Source: Paracoccus halophilus
GTDB lineage: Bacteria > Pseudomonadota > Alphaproteobacteria > Rhodobacterales > Rhodobacteraceae
DNA length: 37,082 nt
Reading direction: 5' to 3'
NCBI RefSeq assembly: GCF_000763905.1
Contig: NZ_JRKN01000029.1
Span: forward strand, 1 to 37,082
Part shown: positions 8,102-16,679 of the stretch, one piece after another
Layout of the letters: each line of letters begins with the position of its first letter
Numbering within the stretch: position 1 is the first letter of the stretch
Notes under the pieces: generated by a model
The model's database searches: none
What the model saw: only the letters and a program-made list of their open reading frames with translations
Told to the model about the DNA's origin: nothing
Position numbers and translations under genes: made by a program

Positions 8102-8407
8102 ATGGCTGCCAGTATCAGCATTGACGAAATCTTCGCCCAGGATCGGGAGAACCATCCGAACGAACGAACGCTGCCTTGGGAAGAAACCCGCGACGGCATC
8201 ACTGTCGTCGTCGAGCCAAAGCCCCATTGGGCCGAGGACATGCGCGTGTTCCGGCTCGATTCCCGTGAATATTGCCGCTACGCCGAGTGGACAGCTCATG
8301 GTACTCGTGCCCGTTTCTTCGGTCATATCGATACCTCAGGCGATGATCTGATAATGAAGGCGCGCGCGATGATCGCCCGAGAAATCGCCGATGGGCTTTG
8401 GCGCTGA
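8102..8407 (+). CDS. Conserved small protein of unknown function
   Basis: This 101-residue protein begins MAASISIDEIFAQD, and I do not recognise its family. It is hydrophilic and slightly acidic, with WAEDMRVFRLDSREYCRYAEWTAHGTRARFFGHI in the middle and a C-terminal helix ending IADGLWR. No membrane segment or signal peptide is visible. The ATG at 8102 was chosen over upstream in-frame starts because those lie in the parB terminator. It follows that terminator by only 11 nt, so its promoter must overlap it or read-through supplies transcription. Nothing in the sequence fixes a function. Confidence 0.55.
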   Translation: MAASISIDEIFAQDRENHPNERTLPWEETRDGITVVVEPKPHWAEDMRVFRLDSREYCRYAEWTAHGTRARFFGHIDTSGDDLIMKARAMIAREIADGLWR

Positions 8408-8825
8408 AGACCCGATCCCAGGGTGCCTGGCCGTGAGGATGGGAGCTCTGCACCGGACGAGTCCAATCCGGCTTCACCATGCAATCCGCCATCCCCATCA
8501 GGACAAGCGGCAACCATCTCTGGCCTGAAGGGAACACGATCTTGATGCCAGCATGGTGGCAAGGCTGGCGCGGCAGGACATCTGCTGGTGGGTATCCGGC
8601 ATCCAGTCAGATGCGAAGAACCACCCCCGCTTCCATTCGCAAACCTTGGTCCGATCCGTCTCTTTGACATTCAACCCCGAAGGGGTCGGCTTACGCGCGC
8701 GTGCCGCCCTCGGGGATTCGGAAAAAGTCCGAACGCCCTCGGGTGATTGCAGATCCGGTCAGACACTTCGGGCGCCTGTCGCGCGGGGGATGGTCCCCCG
8801 CCTCCAAAGACAGGAGCCGGAACCC
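8408..8825 (+). other. 418-bp region with hairpins, probable leader of the next gene
   Basis: I see no convincing gene here. From 8664 there is a TTGACA box, then a string of hairpins: CCCC/GGGG (8675-8685), TTCGGA/TCCGAA (8717-8733) and GCGGGGGA/TCCCCCGC with a 3-nt loop (8783-8801). A Shine-Dalgarno AGGAG lies before the ATG at 8826. The arrangement suggests a structured 5' UTR of about 150 nt. The first 250 bp hold nothing I can identify. Confidence 0.35.
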
Positions 8826-8990
8826 ATGTCCTATGCAGATGCCACTGCCTTCGCCGCCAGCCTCGCCACCACGCTGATGGTTTCGATCGTTGTGTTTCAG
8901 GCCGGAGACGGCACCCACGCCGCTTGCCCCGCCGCCGAGTTCGACGGCGACGACGACATGGTGAAGCTGGAGCTGGACCCGTGGGAGTAA
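8826..8990 (+). CDS. Small acidic protein of unknown function
   Basis: This is a 54-residue open frame starting MSYADATAFAASLATTLMVSIVVFQ. It has a short hydrophobic stretch (about 8-25) and then an acidic tail with DGDDDMVKLELDPWE. It could be a membrane-anchored or amphipathic peptide. A clear AGGAG lies before the ATG and a structured leader lies upstream. After the stop there is an extended GC-rich dyad (8991-9046). I do not recognise the family, and its small size makes the call uncertain. Placement between clear operon signals supports it being a real gene. Confidence 0.5.
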   Translation: MSYADATAFAASLATTLMVSIVVFQAGDGTHAACPAAEFDGDDDMVKLELDPWE

Positions 8991-9046
8991 GGCCCGAAAG
9001 CGCCTCACCGCCGACGGCCCGAGCGCGGCAGCCCGCGCTTCGGGCC
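8991..9046 (+). terminator. GC-rich dyad after the 54-aa gene, possible terminator
   Basis: GGCCCGAAAGCGC (8991-9003) pairs with GCGCTTCGGGCC (9035-9046), with one bulged base. A second GC-rich segment lies in the loop. There is only a weak T run afterwards, so termination is uncertain. Confidence 0.35.
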
Positions 9047-9116
9047 TTCAGCCTTGCGATGATCCCCATCGCCGGCAGCGGAACCGGGGTGCCCCCGGTC
9101 AGAGAGGAAGAGTGCG

Positions 9117-9178
9117 GGCCGTTCGGCCGTGACGGGTTGAGGGTCGGAGAGAGAGGCTCACCGGCGCCCGTCATGGAG
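9117..9178 (+). promoter_or_regulatory. GAGAGAG-loop leader hairpin, copy 3
   Basis: A small hairpin GGCCG-TT-CGGCC (9117-9128) precedes the main element. GACGGG (9131-9136) pairs with CCCGTC (9167-9172); the G-U pair of copies 1 and 2 is here G-C. The inner stem GTCGG (9143-9147)/CCGGC (9161-9165) is kept by a U-G wobble. The 13-nt loop AGAGAGAGGCTCA is identical. GGAG at 9175-9178 then serves the ATG at 9187. Confidence 0.55.
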
Positions 9179-9186
9179 TGATCCCG

Positions 9187-9735
9187 ATGGCCTTTGCTCG
9201 TTCTGACACCTTCCGTTCCATCGGTCATATTCTGGCTGCCGATGTTCTGCCGGCGCTTTATCGAGCGCAAAAGCTGCCGCTGCGCATCTCGTGCCTCGGC
9301 GTCGCCAGTTATGACGCCAGTGACGCGGCGAACAGTTACGACCGCGTGATCTCGCTTGGGGAACGCCCGTCACCGGAAGAGGCCATCCAGGCCGCAGCCT
9401 TGCGCCTGTCGCGCGGTGATATTTGCACGGGGCCAGACAGCTTTCCGTATTTTCAGCCGCGCATCATGCTCATTCAGGATCGAGATCAGCGCCTAGTCCT
9501 CGCCGGTGAAATCCGCGCCGGCATTATCCTCTGGCAACAGCCAGTCGCATCCGATGCCGAGGCACGCAGGATCGTGACCGAGGCCAGCCGCCTGCGCGGT
9601 ATGGCATTCCGGGCCTCAGACCCCGGTGATGCGAGACGGCTGCGTTACCGCGCCGCTGCGCTGGAGACCCGCCTGGTCGATCCCTTCTGGCGCGAAACCT
9701 CGGCCGATCTGCTTCGCCTGCCGCAGGCCGCCTGA
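9187..9735 (+). CDS. Conserved protein of unknown function
   Basis: This 182-residue soluble protein starts MAFARSDTFRSIGHILAADVLPALYRAQKLPLR. The middle part, with GDICTGPDSFPYFQPRIMLI and LVLAGEIRAGIILWQQ, suggests a beta-rich domain. The rest is helical and Arg-rich and ends DLLRLPQAA. I do not recognise the family. ATG 9187 is preferred over GTG 9178 because GGAG at 9175-9178 then has normal spacing. It is controlled by the same type of leader as parB, which suggests joint regulation of the two. The gap to the next gene is 67 bp. Confidence 0.6.
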   Translation: MAFARSDTFRSIGHILAADVLPALYRAQKLPLRISCLGVASYDASDAANSYDRVISLGERPSPEEAIQAAALRLSRGDICTGPDSFPYFQPRIMLIQDRDQRLVLAGEIRAGIILWQQPVASDAEARRIVTEASRLRGMAFRASDPGDARRLRYRAAALETRLVDPFWRETSADLLRLPQAA

Positions 9736-9802
9736 GCTCTTCACCCATTCCATCCCATTCGGCTCGGCCATACGCCGGGCCATGTCATGTCCGGAGACCG
9801 TC

Positions 9803-10219
9803 ATGGCCGACTATTACACACACTTTTCCTGCCTCCTCGACGTAGGCACACCCGATAACGCCGCCCGCGCACTCGAGCTCTATAGCGCTCTGGCAGATGA
9901 CAATGCCGCCGAAGACCCGCCGTCGGACGGCTTTCTGCTCTCCATCCAGCCAGAACATGGCGGCACGCAACTCTGGATGCGCGATGACGTCACCGGCGAT
10001 CCCGAGCATGTCGTCCAATTCGTCAAACGCTGCGCTGCCGAGTTTGGCCTGAGCGGATTATGGGGTTTCCAGTACGCAAACAGCTGCTCGAAACCGCGCA
10101 TCGACGGATTTGGCGGTGGTGCGCATGTCCTCGATCTTGCCACCGGCGAAACAGTGGACTGGATCTATACCGACGGCTGGCTTTCCTCGGTTCTGGAAGG
10201 GAGAGATCCCTATGCCTGA
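9803..10219 (+). CDS. Conserved protein of unknown function
   Basis: This 138-residue protein starts MADYYTHFSCLLDVGTPDNAARALELYSAL. It has a helical N-terminal part and a Gly/aromatic C-terminal part (GLWGFQYANSCSKPRIDGFGGGAHVLDLATGETVDWIYTDGWL). No known catalytic motif stands out. It overlaps the next gene by 8 bp (start 10212, stop 10217-10219), so the two are probably translationally coupled and may act together. I do not recognise a named family. Confidence 0.6.
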   Translation: MADYYTHFSCLLDVGTPDNAARALELYSALADDNAAEDPPSDGFLLSIQPEHGGTQLWMRDDVTGDPEHVVQFVKRCAAEFGLSGLWGFQYANSCSKPRIDGFGGGAHVLDLATGETVDWIYTDGWLSSVLEGRDPYA

Positions 10220-10856
10220 GATCATCGAAACCACCGTCTATCGCTTGGGAGAACTTTCCGACGCGGCGAAGGACAAGGCCCGCGCCTGGTATCGTGAGGG
10301 CGGCTTCGACTATGACTGGTACGATGCCGTCTATGAGGATTTCCAGCGTATCGCCGAAATCCTCGGGCTCAAACTCAAGACCCGCACCGTCCGGTTGATG
10401 GGCGGCGGCACACGGCAGGAACCCTGTATCTGGTTCCGGGGCTTTTCTTCGCAGGGTGACGGCGCCTGCTTTGAATCCTGGTATTCCTACCGCAAACATG
10501 CGCCTCGCCTGATCCGGAAATACGCCCCGCAGGACACCGAACTGCACCGCATCGCCGACGCCCTTCAGGCGATCCAGCGCCGCAACTTCTATCAGCTTCG
10601 CGCCGATGCCAGCCATCGGGGCCATTATTATCACGAATACTGTATGTGGATCTCGGTAGAGCGCGACAGCCCGGCCTGGCAGGATATGACCGCCGATGCC
10701 GAGGAGACGATTATCGAGGCGCTGCGCGATCTGGCCCGCTGGCTCTACCGCCAGCTTGAGCGCGAATATGATTATCTGTCCTCTGACGAGGCGGTCGATG
10801 AAACCATCGCCGCCAATGAATACACCTTCACCGAAGCCGGTCGCCGCTTCGGATGA
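10212..10856 (+). CDS. Conserved ICE/phage protein with FSSQGDGACF motif
   Basis: This 214-residue protein begins MPEIIETTVYRLGELSDAAKDKARAWYRE and continues with DYDWYDAVYEDFQRIAEILG and the striking FRGFSSQGDGACF motif near residue 80. The same pattern (LSD-AK-KA, YD-VYED, FSGFSSQGDGACFEG) recurs in proteins of mobile elements and phages. Such proteins are sometimes labelled as antitoxins, but I know no experiment supporting that and see no partner toxin motif. The start overlaps the preceding gene, and a strong terminator follows at 10875, so it closes the 9187-10856 operon. Confidence 0.6.
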   Translation: MPEIIETTVYRLGELSDAAKDKARAWYREGGFDYDWYDAVYEDFQRIAEILGLKLKTRTVRLMGGGTRQEPCIWFRGFSSQGDGACFESWYSYRKHAPRLIRKYAPQDTELHRIADALQAIQRRNFYQLRADASHRGHYYHEYCMWISVERDSPAWQDMTADAEETIIEALRDLARWLYRQLEREYDYLSSDEAVDETIAANEYTFTEAGRRFG

Positions 10857-10874
10857 TCCTGAGAAGACACTGAC

Positions 10875-10908
10875 AAGCGCCCCACTATCCGGTCGGGGCG
10901 CTTTTTTC
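10875..10908 (+). terminator. Rho-independent terminator
   Basis: GCGCCCC (10877-10883) and GGGGCGC (10895-10901) form a 7-bp GC stem, extended by flanking AA/TT, followed by six T residues (10902-10907). It ends the operon of unknown genes, 20 nt after the stop at 10856. Confidence 0.85.
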
Positions 10909-10948
10909 ATGCTGCGGTTTGAGAGTGAGAGGTGGGCCGGAAGGGGTT

Positions 10949-10985
10949 AAGTCCGGGCGGTCGAGAGAGAGCGCTGTCCGGGCTT
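10949..10985 (+). promoter_or_regulatory. GAGAGAG-loop leader hairpin, divergent copy 4
   Basis: AAGTCCGG (10949-10956) pairs with CCGGGCTT (10978-10985), including one G-U wobble. The 21-nt loop contains GGTCGAGAGAGAG, echoing the GGTCGGAGAGAGAGG of copy 3. It lies 29 nt before the ATG at 11014. The stem sequence is unrelated to that of copies 1-3, while the purine loop is kept. Confidence 0.4.
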
Positions 10986-11013
10986 GTCCTCCCGCTCTCC
11001 TGAGGTTCCCGAC

Positions 11014-14000
11014 ATGAACATGGTTTTCCCCGTGGCCGATCCGGTCACGCCGCTGGCGGCTGCGCCCGCGATCCTGGCTGCCGCCAATCTTCTGCTCCCC
11101 CATCTCGAACGCGGTCAGCGCGTCGATGCCGCCACCTTGCGCGGCGCGATGGAAACGGCCTTCGGCGCGTCCGACGCTACCGGCGCGTGGGACTGGAAGC
11201 TGGCCTATGAGGCGTGCGAAGTCTCTACGGTTCTCTTCCTGCGCAAATACGGAAAGGCGCTTTTCCGTAAAGCCGTGTCTCCGGCTGCACGGATTTCCGT
11301 GCTGGCAAAGATCGCCGGACTATTGCCGACGCAGACCCGCCGCTCCGAGGAAAGCCAGAGCTTCCAGCAGTTTTCGACGCCTGTTCCGCTCGGCCTTGCC
11401 GCTCTGACGGCTGCCGCGATCACACCTGATGACAGGGTATTGGAACCATCGGCTGGCACCGGCCTTCTGGCGATCCTGGCGCAAACCATCGGCGGTTCGC
11501 TGATCCTCAATGAACTCGCCGAGACCCGCGCCGATTGTCTCGCCTCGCTCTTTCCGGCCTTTGCCGTCACCCGGTTCGACGCCGCCCAGATCGACGATCA
11601 TCTGGCCGTAGATGCGGTCCCGTCCGTTGTGCTGATGAACCCGCCATTCTCGGTCATGGCTAATGTGAGCGGGCGCGTGGCTGATGCGGCATACCGCCAT
11701 GTCGCCTCGGCGCTGGCCCGCCTTGCTCCGGGCGGCCGGTTGGTGACGATCACCGGCGCAGGCTTTGGCCCCGAAGCTCCAGCCTGGCGGGAGGCTTTCA
11801 TCCGCTTGCAGGCGCGTGGCCGTGTGGTGTTCAGCGCCGCCGTCGATGGCGCGGTCTATGCAAAGCACGGCACCACGATCGACACGCGGCTGACCGTTAT
11901 CGACAAACTGCCCGCCGACGAACCGGCGAGTTTCCCGGCCTCGCCAGGGATCGCGCCCGATGTCGCCACGCTGATCGGCTCGATCGAGGCGCAGGTTCCG
12001 CCGCGCCTGCCAGTGTCATTGCCGAAGATCGTGGTGCCCGCTTCGGCCACCGCGGCGAAGACCGTGCGGGGCTATCTGGCTCGCTCGGCGGCACCGCGGA
12101 CTGCCGCTGCTCCCGCCAACGATCCCGAGGGCGTCGAACTGGCCTATGATACCGTCGACTGGACGCCACCGGAAGGCGCTCGCCTGTCCGATGCCATCTA
12201 TGAGGAATACGCGCTGCAATCGCTGCGCATTGCTGGCGCACAGCCGCATCCAACCAAGCTGGTGCAATCCGCTGCAATGGCCTCGGTCGCAACGCCCAAG
12301 CCTTCCTACCGGCCCATGTTGCCCGCAGACATCTGCACACGTCTGTCGGATGCCCAGCTGGAAACGGTAATCTATGCCGGGGAAGCCCATGCCGATCATC
12401 TCGCGGGAGCCTGGACCGTGGACGAGCATTTCGACAATGTGAGCGCCGCGCCCGAGAATGCTGCCGGATCGATCCGTTTTCGCCGAGGCTTCATGCTCGG
12501 TGATGGAACCGGCGCTGGCAAGGGCCGTCAGTCCGCTGCGATCATTCTCGACAACTGGCTGCGCGGTCGTCGCAAGGCGATCTGGATCTCCAAATCCGAC
12601 AAGCTGATCGAGGACGCGCAACGCGACTGGTCGGCGCTCGGCATGGAACGGCTGCTTGTCACGCCTCTGTCACGCTTCCCTCAAGGCGCAAAGATCACGC
12701 TGTCGGAAGGTGTCCTTTTTACCACCTATGCCACGCTACGCTCCGACGACCGGGGCGAGAAGGTTTCGCGCGTGCGTCAGATCGTCGAATGGCTGGGGTC
12801 CGATTTCGATGGAGTCATCATCTTCGACGAGAGCCATTCCATGCAGAATGCCGGTGGCGGAAAAGGTGAACGCGGCGATGTCGCCGCCTCGCAGCAGGGA
12901 CGTGCGGGCCTGCGGCTTCAGCACGCGCTGCCCGATGCCCGCGTGGTCTATGTCTCGGCGACCGGCGCGACCACCGTTCACAATCTCGCTTATGCGCAGC
13001 GCCTCGGCCTCTGGGGCTGCGAGGATTTCCCCTTCGCCACCCGCGCTGAATTTGTCGAAGCGATCGAAGTCGGCGGCGTCGCGGCGATGGAGGTGCTGGC
13101 GCGCGATCTGCGGTCCCTCGGCCTCTATACCGCCCGCTCACTCTCCTATGATGGCGTCGAATATGAACTGATCGAGCATCAGCTCACGGACGAACAGCGG
13201 CACATCTACGACTCATATGCTGCCGCCTTCGCCGTGATTCATGGGAACCTGGACGCGGCCATGGAAGCCGCCAACATCACCGGCGGCGAGGGAACGCTGA
13301 ACCGGCAGGCCAAGTCGGCGGCGCGTTCGGCCTTTGAAAGCACCAAGCAGCGCTTCTTCGGCCATCTGCTGACCTCCATGAAAACCCCGACGCTGATCCG
13401 GTCCATCGATGCCGATCTGGAAGCGGGCCATGCGGCCGTCATCCAGATCGTCTCGACTGGCGAAGCCCTGATGGAACGGCGGCTTTCCGAGATTCCGACC
13501 GAGGAGTGGAATGATATTTCCGTCGATGTCACGCCCAGGGAGTACGTCGGCTCGTATTTGCAGCATTCCTTCCCGGTGCAGCTCTATGAACCCTTCACCG
13601 ATGGCGAGGGCAACCTGTCGTCACGCCCCGTCTTCCGCGATGGTCAGCCGGTGGAATGCCGCGAAGCGGTAGCCCGGCGCGACGAGATGCTGGAGCAGCT
13701 TGGTTCGCTTCCGCCTGTCCCCGGTGCGCTCGACCAGATCGTGCAGCGTTTCGGCACGGATATGGTCGCCGAAGTCACAGGCCGTTCGCGCCGGATCGTG
13801 CGCAAGGGCGATGGGGCATCGGCACGTCTTGCGGTCGAGAACCGTGCGCCTTCTGCCAACCTTGCCGAGACTTCGGCCTTCATGGATGACCAGAAGCGCA
13901 TTCTGGTCTTCTCTGATGCCGGTGGCACGGGGCGCAGCTATCACGCCGAACTCTCGGCGAAGAACCAGCGGCTGCGCGTGCATTACCTGATGGAGCCGGG

Positions 14001-15336
14001 CTGGAAGGCAGATGCCGCCATTCAGGGGCTGGGCCGCACCAACCGGACCAATCAGGCGCAACCGCCGCTGTTCCGGCCGATTGCCTCCGATGTCAAAGCC
14101 GAGAAGCGCTTCCTCTCGACCATCGCCTGCCGCCTCGACACGCTGGGCGCGATCACACGCGGCCAGCGCCAGACCGGCGGGCAGGGGCTGTTCCGCCCCG
14201 AGGACAATCTGGAATCCGCCTATGCCCGCGATGCGTTGCGCCAGCTCTATCTGCTGATCGTGCGCGGCAAGGTCGAGGGTTGCTCGCTCGAACGGTTTGA
14301 ATCCGCTACCGGCCTGAAGCTGATGGACTCGACCGGCATCAAGGACGAACTGCCGCCGATCACCACCTTTCTCAACCGCCTGCTGGCGCTGACCATCGAG
14401 TTGCAGGGCATCCTGTTCTCGGCCTTCGAGCAGCTTCTGCAGGCGCGGATCGACGGGGCGATTGCATCCGGCACCTATGACATGGGGCTGGAAACGCTGA
14501 GGGCCGAAAGCTTCATCGTCACGGACCGGCAGGTGATCCACACCCATCCGGGCACCGGCGCGGAAACTCGGCTCCTGACCCTCACCGAGCGCAAGCGCAA
14601 TCAGCCGGTCACGCTCGATGCAGTCCTGGCTGAACTGGATGATCCCCGCGCAAGATTGCTCATCAACGAGCGATCCGGTCGCGCCGCCGTGCAGATCACG
14701 ACCACCAGCGTCATGCTGGATGATGGCGAGATCGAACGGCGTGTGCGGCTGATCCGGCCCATGGAGGCGATGAACATTCCGGTGCGGGCGATGGGCGAGA
14801 CCCATTGGATCGAGGCCGGCCGTGCCGCCTTCACCGCGGCCTGGAAGGCGGAACTGGCCGAGGTGCCCGAGTTCACCGACAGCATCCTGCATATGGTGAC
14901 AGGTTTGCTTCTGCCAATCTGGAAACGCCTGCCGCAGGACTCCTCCCGCGTCTATCGGCTCCAGACCGACGAGGGCGAGCGCATCATCGGTCGCCGGGTA
15001 TCGCCGGCTTGGGCTGCCAATGCTTCGGCCAGTGGCGTCACCCGCAGCCTGACACCGGATGCCGCCTATGCCGCGCTGATCGAAGGTCGCACGATCCTTG
15101 ATCTCGCCGAAGGGCTGCAACTGCGCCGCGTCCGGGTCATGGGCGCCAACCGGATCGAACTGACCGGCTTTACTGACGCAATGCGCGACCGGCTGCGGGC
15201 CTATGGCCTCTTCAGCGAGATAATCTCCTGGAAACTGCGCTTCTTCGTGCCGGTCGGCGCAACGGGACCGGAGATCACCGGCAAACTGCTTGACCGCTTC
15301 CCGGTTGAACGCATCGGTGAGCGGGAGGCCGCATAA
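11014..15336 (+). CDS. Methyltransferase-strawberry-notch helicase fusion
   Basis: This 1440-residue protein has an N-terminal Rossmann methyltransferase-like domain, with VLEPSAGTGLLA (about 142) and VLMNPPFS (about 205, the NPPF signature of N6-adenine-type enzymes). A strawberry-notch-type superfamily 2 helicase follows: Walker A GDGTGAGKGRQ (about 495), Walker B IIFDESH (about 603), VSATGATTVHNLAY (about 646), then FSDAGGTGRSYHAEL (about 965) and the arginine-finger motif GLGRTNRTNQ (about 1005). Such fusions occur on plasmids, ICEs and phages; DarB of phage P1 has a comparable plan and protects DNA from restriction. A role in DNA protection on transfer is inference. ATG 11014 was chosen over an upstream TTG that lies in the leader. 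The stop overlaps the next start (TAATG). Confidence 0.85.
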   Translation: MNMVFPVADPVTPLAAAPAILAAANLLLPHLERGQRVDAATLRGAMETAFGASDATGAWDWKLAYEACEVSTVLFLRKYGKALFRKAVSPAARISVLAKIAGLLPTQTRRSEESQSFQQFSTPVPLGLAALTAAAITPDDRVLEPSAGTGLLAILAQTIGGSLILNELAETRADCLASLFPAFAVTRFDAAQIDDHLAVDAVPSVVLMNPPFSVMANVSGRVADAAYRHVASALARLAPGGRLVTITGAGFGPEAPAWREAFIRLQARGRVVFSAAVDGAVYAKHGTTIDTRLTVIDKLPADEPASFPASPGIAPDVATLIGSIEAQVPPRLPVSLPKIVVPASATAAKTVRGYLARSAAPRTAAAPANDPEGVELAYDTVDWTPPEGARLSDAIYEEYALQSLRIAGAQPHPTKLVQSAAMASVATPKPSYRPMLPADICTRLSDAQLETVIYAGEAHADHLAGAWTVDEHFDNVSAAPENAAGSIRFRRGFMLGDGTGAGKGRQSAAIILDNWLRGRRKAIWISKSDKLIEDAQRDWSALGMERLLVTPLSRFPQGAKITLSEGVLFTTYATLRSDDRGEKVSRVRQIVEWLGSDFDGVIIFDESHSMQNAGGGKGERGDVAASQQGRAGLRLQHALPDARVVYVSATGATTVHNLAYAQRLGLWGCEDFPFATRAEFVEAIEVGGVAAMEVLARDLRSLGLYTARSLSYDGVEYELIEHQLTDEQRHIYDSYAAAFAVIHGNLDAAMEAANITGGEGTLNRQAKSAARSAFESTKQRFFGHLLTSMKTPTLIRSIDADLEAGHAAVIQIVSTGEALMERRLSEIPTEEWNDISVDVTPREYVGSYLQHSFPVQLYEPFTDGEGNLSSRPVFRDGQPVECREAVARRDEMLEQLGSLPPVPGALDQIVQRFGTDMVAEVTGRSRRIVRKGDGASARLAVENRAPSANLAETSAFMDDQKRILVFSDAGGTGRSYHAELSAKNQRLRVHYLMEPGWKADAAIQGLGRTNRTNQAQPPLFRPIASDVKAEKRFLSTIACRLDTLGAITRGQRQTGGQGLFRPEDNLESAYARDALRQLYLLIVRGKVEGCSLERFESATGLKLMDSTGIKDELPPITTFLNRLLALTIELQGILFSAFEQLLQARIDGAIASGTYDMGLETLRAESFIVTDRQVIHTHPGTGAETRLLTLTERKRNQPVTLDAVLAELDDPRARLLINERSGRAAVQITTTSVMLDDGEIERRVRLIRPMEAMNIPVRAMGETHWIEAGRAAFTAAWKAELAEVPEFTDSILHMVTGLLLPIWKRLPQDSSRVYRLQTDEGERIIGRRVSPAWAANASASGVTRSLTPDAAYAALIEGRTILDLAEGLQLRRVRVMGANRIELTGFTDAMRDRLRAYGLFSEIISWKLRFFVPVGATGPEITGKLLDRFPVERIGEREAA

Positions 15337-16373
15337 TGGCGCGTCTCAACGCTTCCGAATTGGCGCAGCGTCTGGGCCGACAGGCCGAGGCGGTGTGCCG
15401 CTACTATCTGTCGAACGGGCGCAAACAGGGCAATTACTGGCAGGTTGGTGATGTCCGAAACACGGCTGGCCGCTCCATGTTCGTCCGACTGCACGACAGC
15501 ATGAAAGGCGTTGCCGGTAAATGGCAGGACTCGGCCACGGGTGAATATGGCGATCTGCTCGATGTCATACGGGACTCGCTCGGTCTGATCGACTTCGCAG
15601 ACGTTGCCGAAGAAGCCCGGCGCTTCCTCAGCCTGCCGCATCCTGAACCGCAGCCGTCATCCCGTCCGTCCCGAACGCCAGCACCATCGGGATCATCCGA
15701 GGCCGCACGCCGCCTCTGGCGCATGACGCAGCCGCTGATCGGCAGTATCGCAGAAACGTATTTACGCGGACGCGGCATTACGGATTTACGCCAGACCGCA
15801 AATCTGCGCTTTCACCCCAACTGCTACTGTCGGCCCGAGGAGGATGGCCCGACCGAAACATGGCCCGCCATGATCGCCGCCGTCACCGACTTCGATGGCA
15901 GGATCACCGGCGCACACCGCACATGGCTGGCCCCTGACGGTTCCGGCAAGGCACCTGTCGATCCGCCGAGGAAGGCAATGGGCGACCTGCTCGGACATGC
16001 GGTGCGTCTCGGTGATGCGCGGGATGTCATGGCAGCGGGGGAAGGTATAGAAACCATCCTGTCGCTGCGTCAGGCTCTGCCCACCATGCCGATGGTTTCC
16101 GCACTTTCGGCCGGACACCTCGCCGCCATCCTGTTCCCGCCGCAACTGCGCAGGCTCTATATCGTCCGCGACAACGATCCGGCAGGTGACAGCGCCCGCG
16201 ATAGCCTGGTGGACCGGGCGCACGAGGCCGGGATCGACGCCATCACGCTCTCGCCCATGATGGGGGACTTCAACGAAGATCTCGCAACTTACGGGCTGGA
16301 TGCCGTTCGGGCAGAAATCCGGGTGCAAATCGCTCCCGAGGACGTCAGCCGCTTCATGGCATCAGTCGCATAG
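15336..16373 (+). CDS. Toprim domain protein, primase-like
   Basis: This 345-residue protein has an N-terminal part resembling primase zinc-binding or CHC2-like regions in layout (VCRYYLSNGRKQGNYWQVGD, WQDSATGEYGDLLDVI) but without a Cys cluster. A linker rich in Pro and Ser lies at about 105-125. The C-terminal toprim domain has the acidic motifs AAGEGIETIL (about 233) and VRDNDPAGDSARD (about 276). Toprim enzymes include primases, topoisomerases and nucleases. ICE proteins of this type are usually annotated as toprim or DUF7146 proteins. It overlaps the helicase stop by one base, so the pair is coupled and may work together on incoming single-stranded DNA. Confidence 0.8.
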   Translation: MARLNASELAQRLGRQAEAVCRYYLSNGRKQGNYWQVGDVRNTAGRSMFVRLHDSMKGVAGKWQDSATGEYGDLLDVIRDSLGLIDFADVAEEARRFLSLPHPEPQPSSRPSRTPAPSGSSEAARRLWRMTQPLIGSIAETYLRGRGITDLRQTANLRFHPNCYCRPEEDGPTETWPAMIAAVTDFDGRITGAHRTWLAPDGSGKAPVDPPRKAMGDLLGHAVRLGDARDVMAAGEGIETILSLRQALPTMPMVSALSAGHLAAILFPPQLRRLYIVRDNDPAGDSARDSLVDRAHEAGIDAITLSPMMGDFNEDLATYGLDAVRAEIRVQIAPEDVSRFMASVA

Positions 16374-16514
16374 CCGGTACGGGGCCGTGATCGGGGCGTT
16401 CCGATCCTGTCATGCGCATAGGCTGCATCCTGTCATCAGTAGAGGACCGCGCCTTGGCCTTCCGAGAGGGCGATCGGCCCACAAACGCTCCGGTCAGGCA
16501 ATGGCGGCGCCCGA

Positions 16515-16658
16515 CTGATTTCCGTCGGCGGCAGAGCCGCCTTTACAGCGCGAAACAAATCAGCCCGGCTTTGCCATCAAGGCCCTCGCCAGAGGCTCGC
16601 GCTGCCAGACCGGAGCGCCCGTGAGCTTTCGTCGCCATGAAGGCCGCGACGGTCGCGG
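16515..16658 (+). promoter_or_regulatory. Two-hairpin leader motif, copy A (before DUF2493 gene)
   Basis: The gap 16374-16679 holds no gene. It contains an outer stem CTGATTT (16515-16521)/AAATCAG (16557-16563) enclosing the hairpin GGCGGC-AGA-GCCGCC (16527-16541). About 80 nt later a second hairpin, CCGCGA-CGG-TCGCGG (16644-16658), follows TCGCCATGAAGG and ends 21 nt before the ATG. The same plan with different stem sequences recurs at 18603-18739. Bases 16374-16514 show nothing I can identify. Confidence 0.55.
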
Positions 16659-16679
16659 TCCAACTGACGGAAGCATCCC

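Noticed and set aside
8479..8667. 62-codon plus-strand frame in the 8408-8825 gap
   Set aside because: There is no ribosome binding site, its Trp/Arg/Pro-rich composition is unlike neighbouring proteins, and no family is recognisable.
10212..10856. Antitoxin function for the FSSQGDGACF protein
   Set aside because: This label is seen for related proteins, but no toxin partner or experimental basis is evident, so it is kept as unknown.
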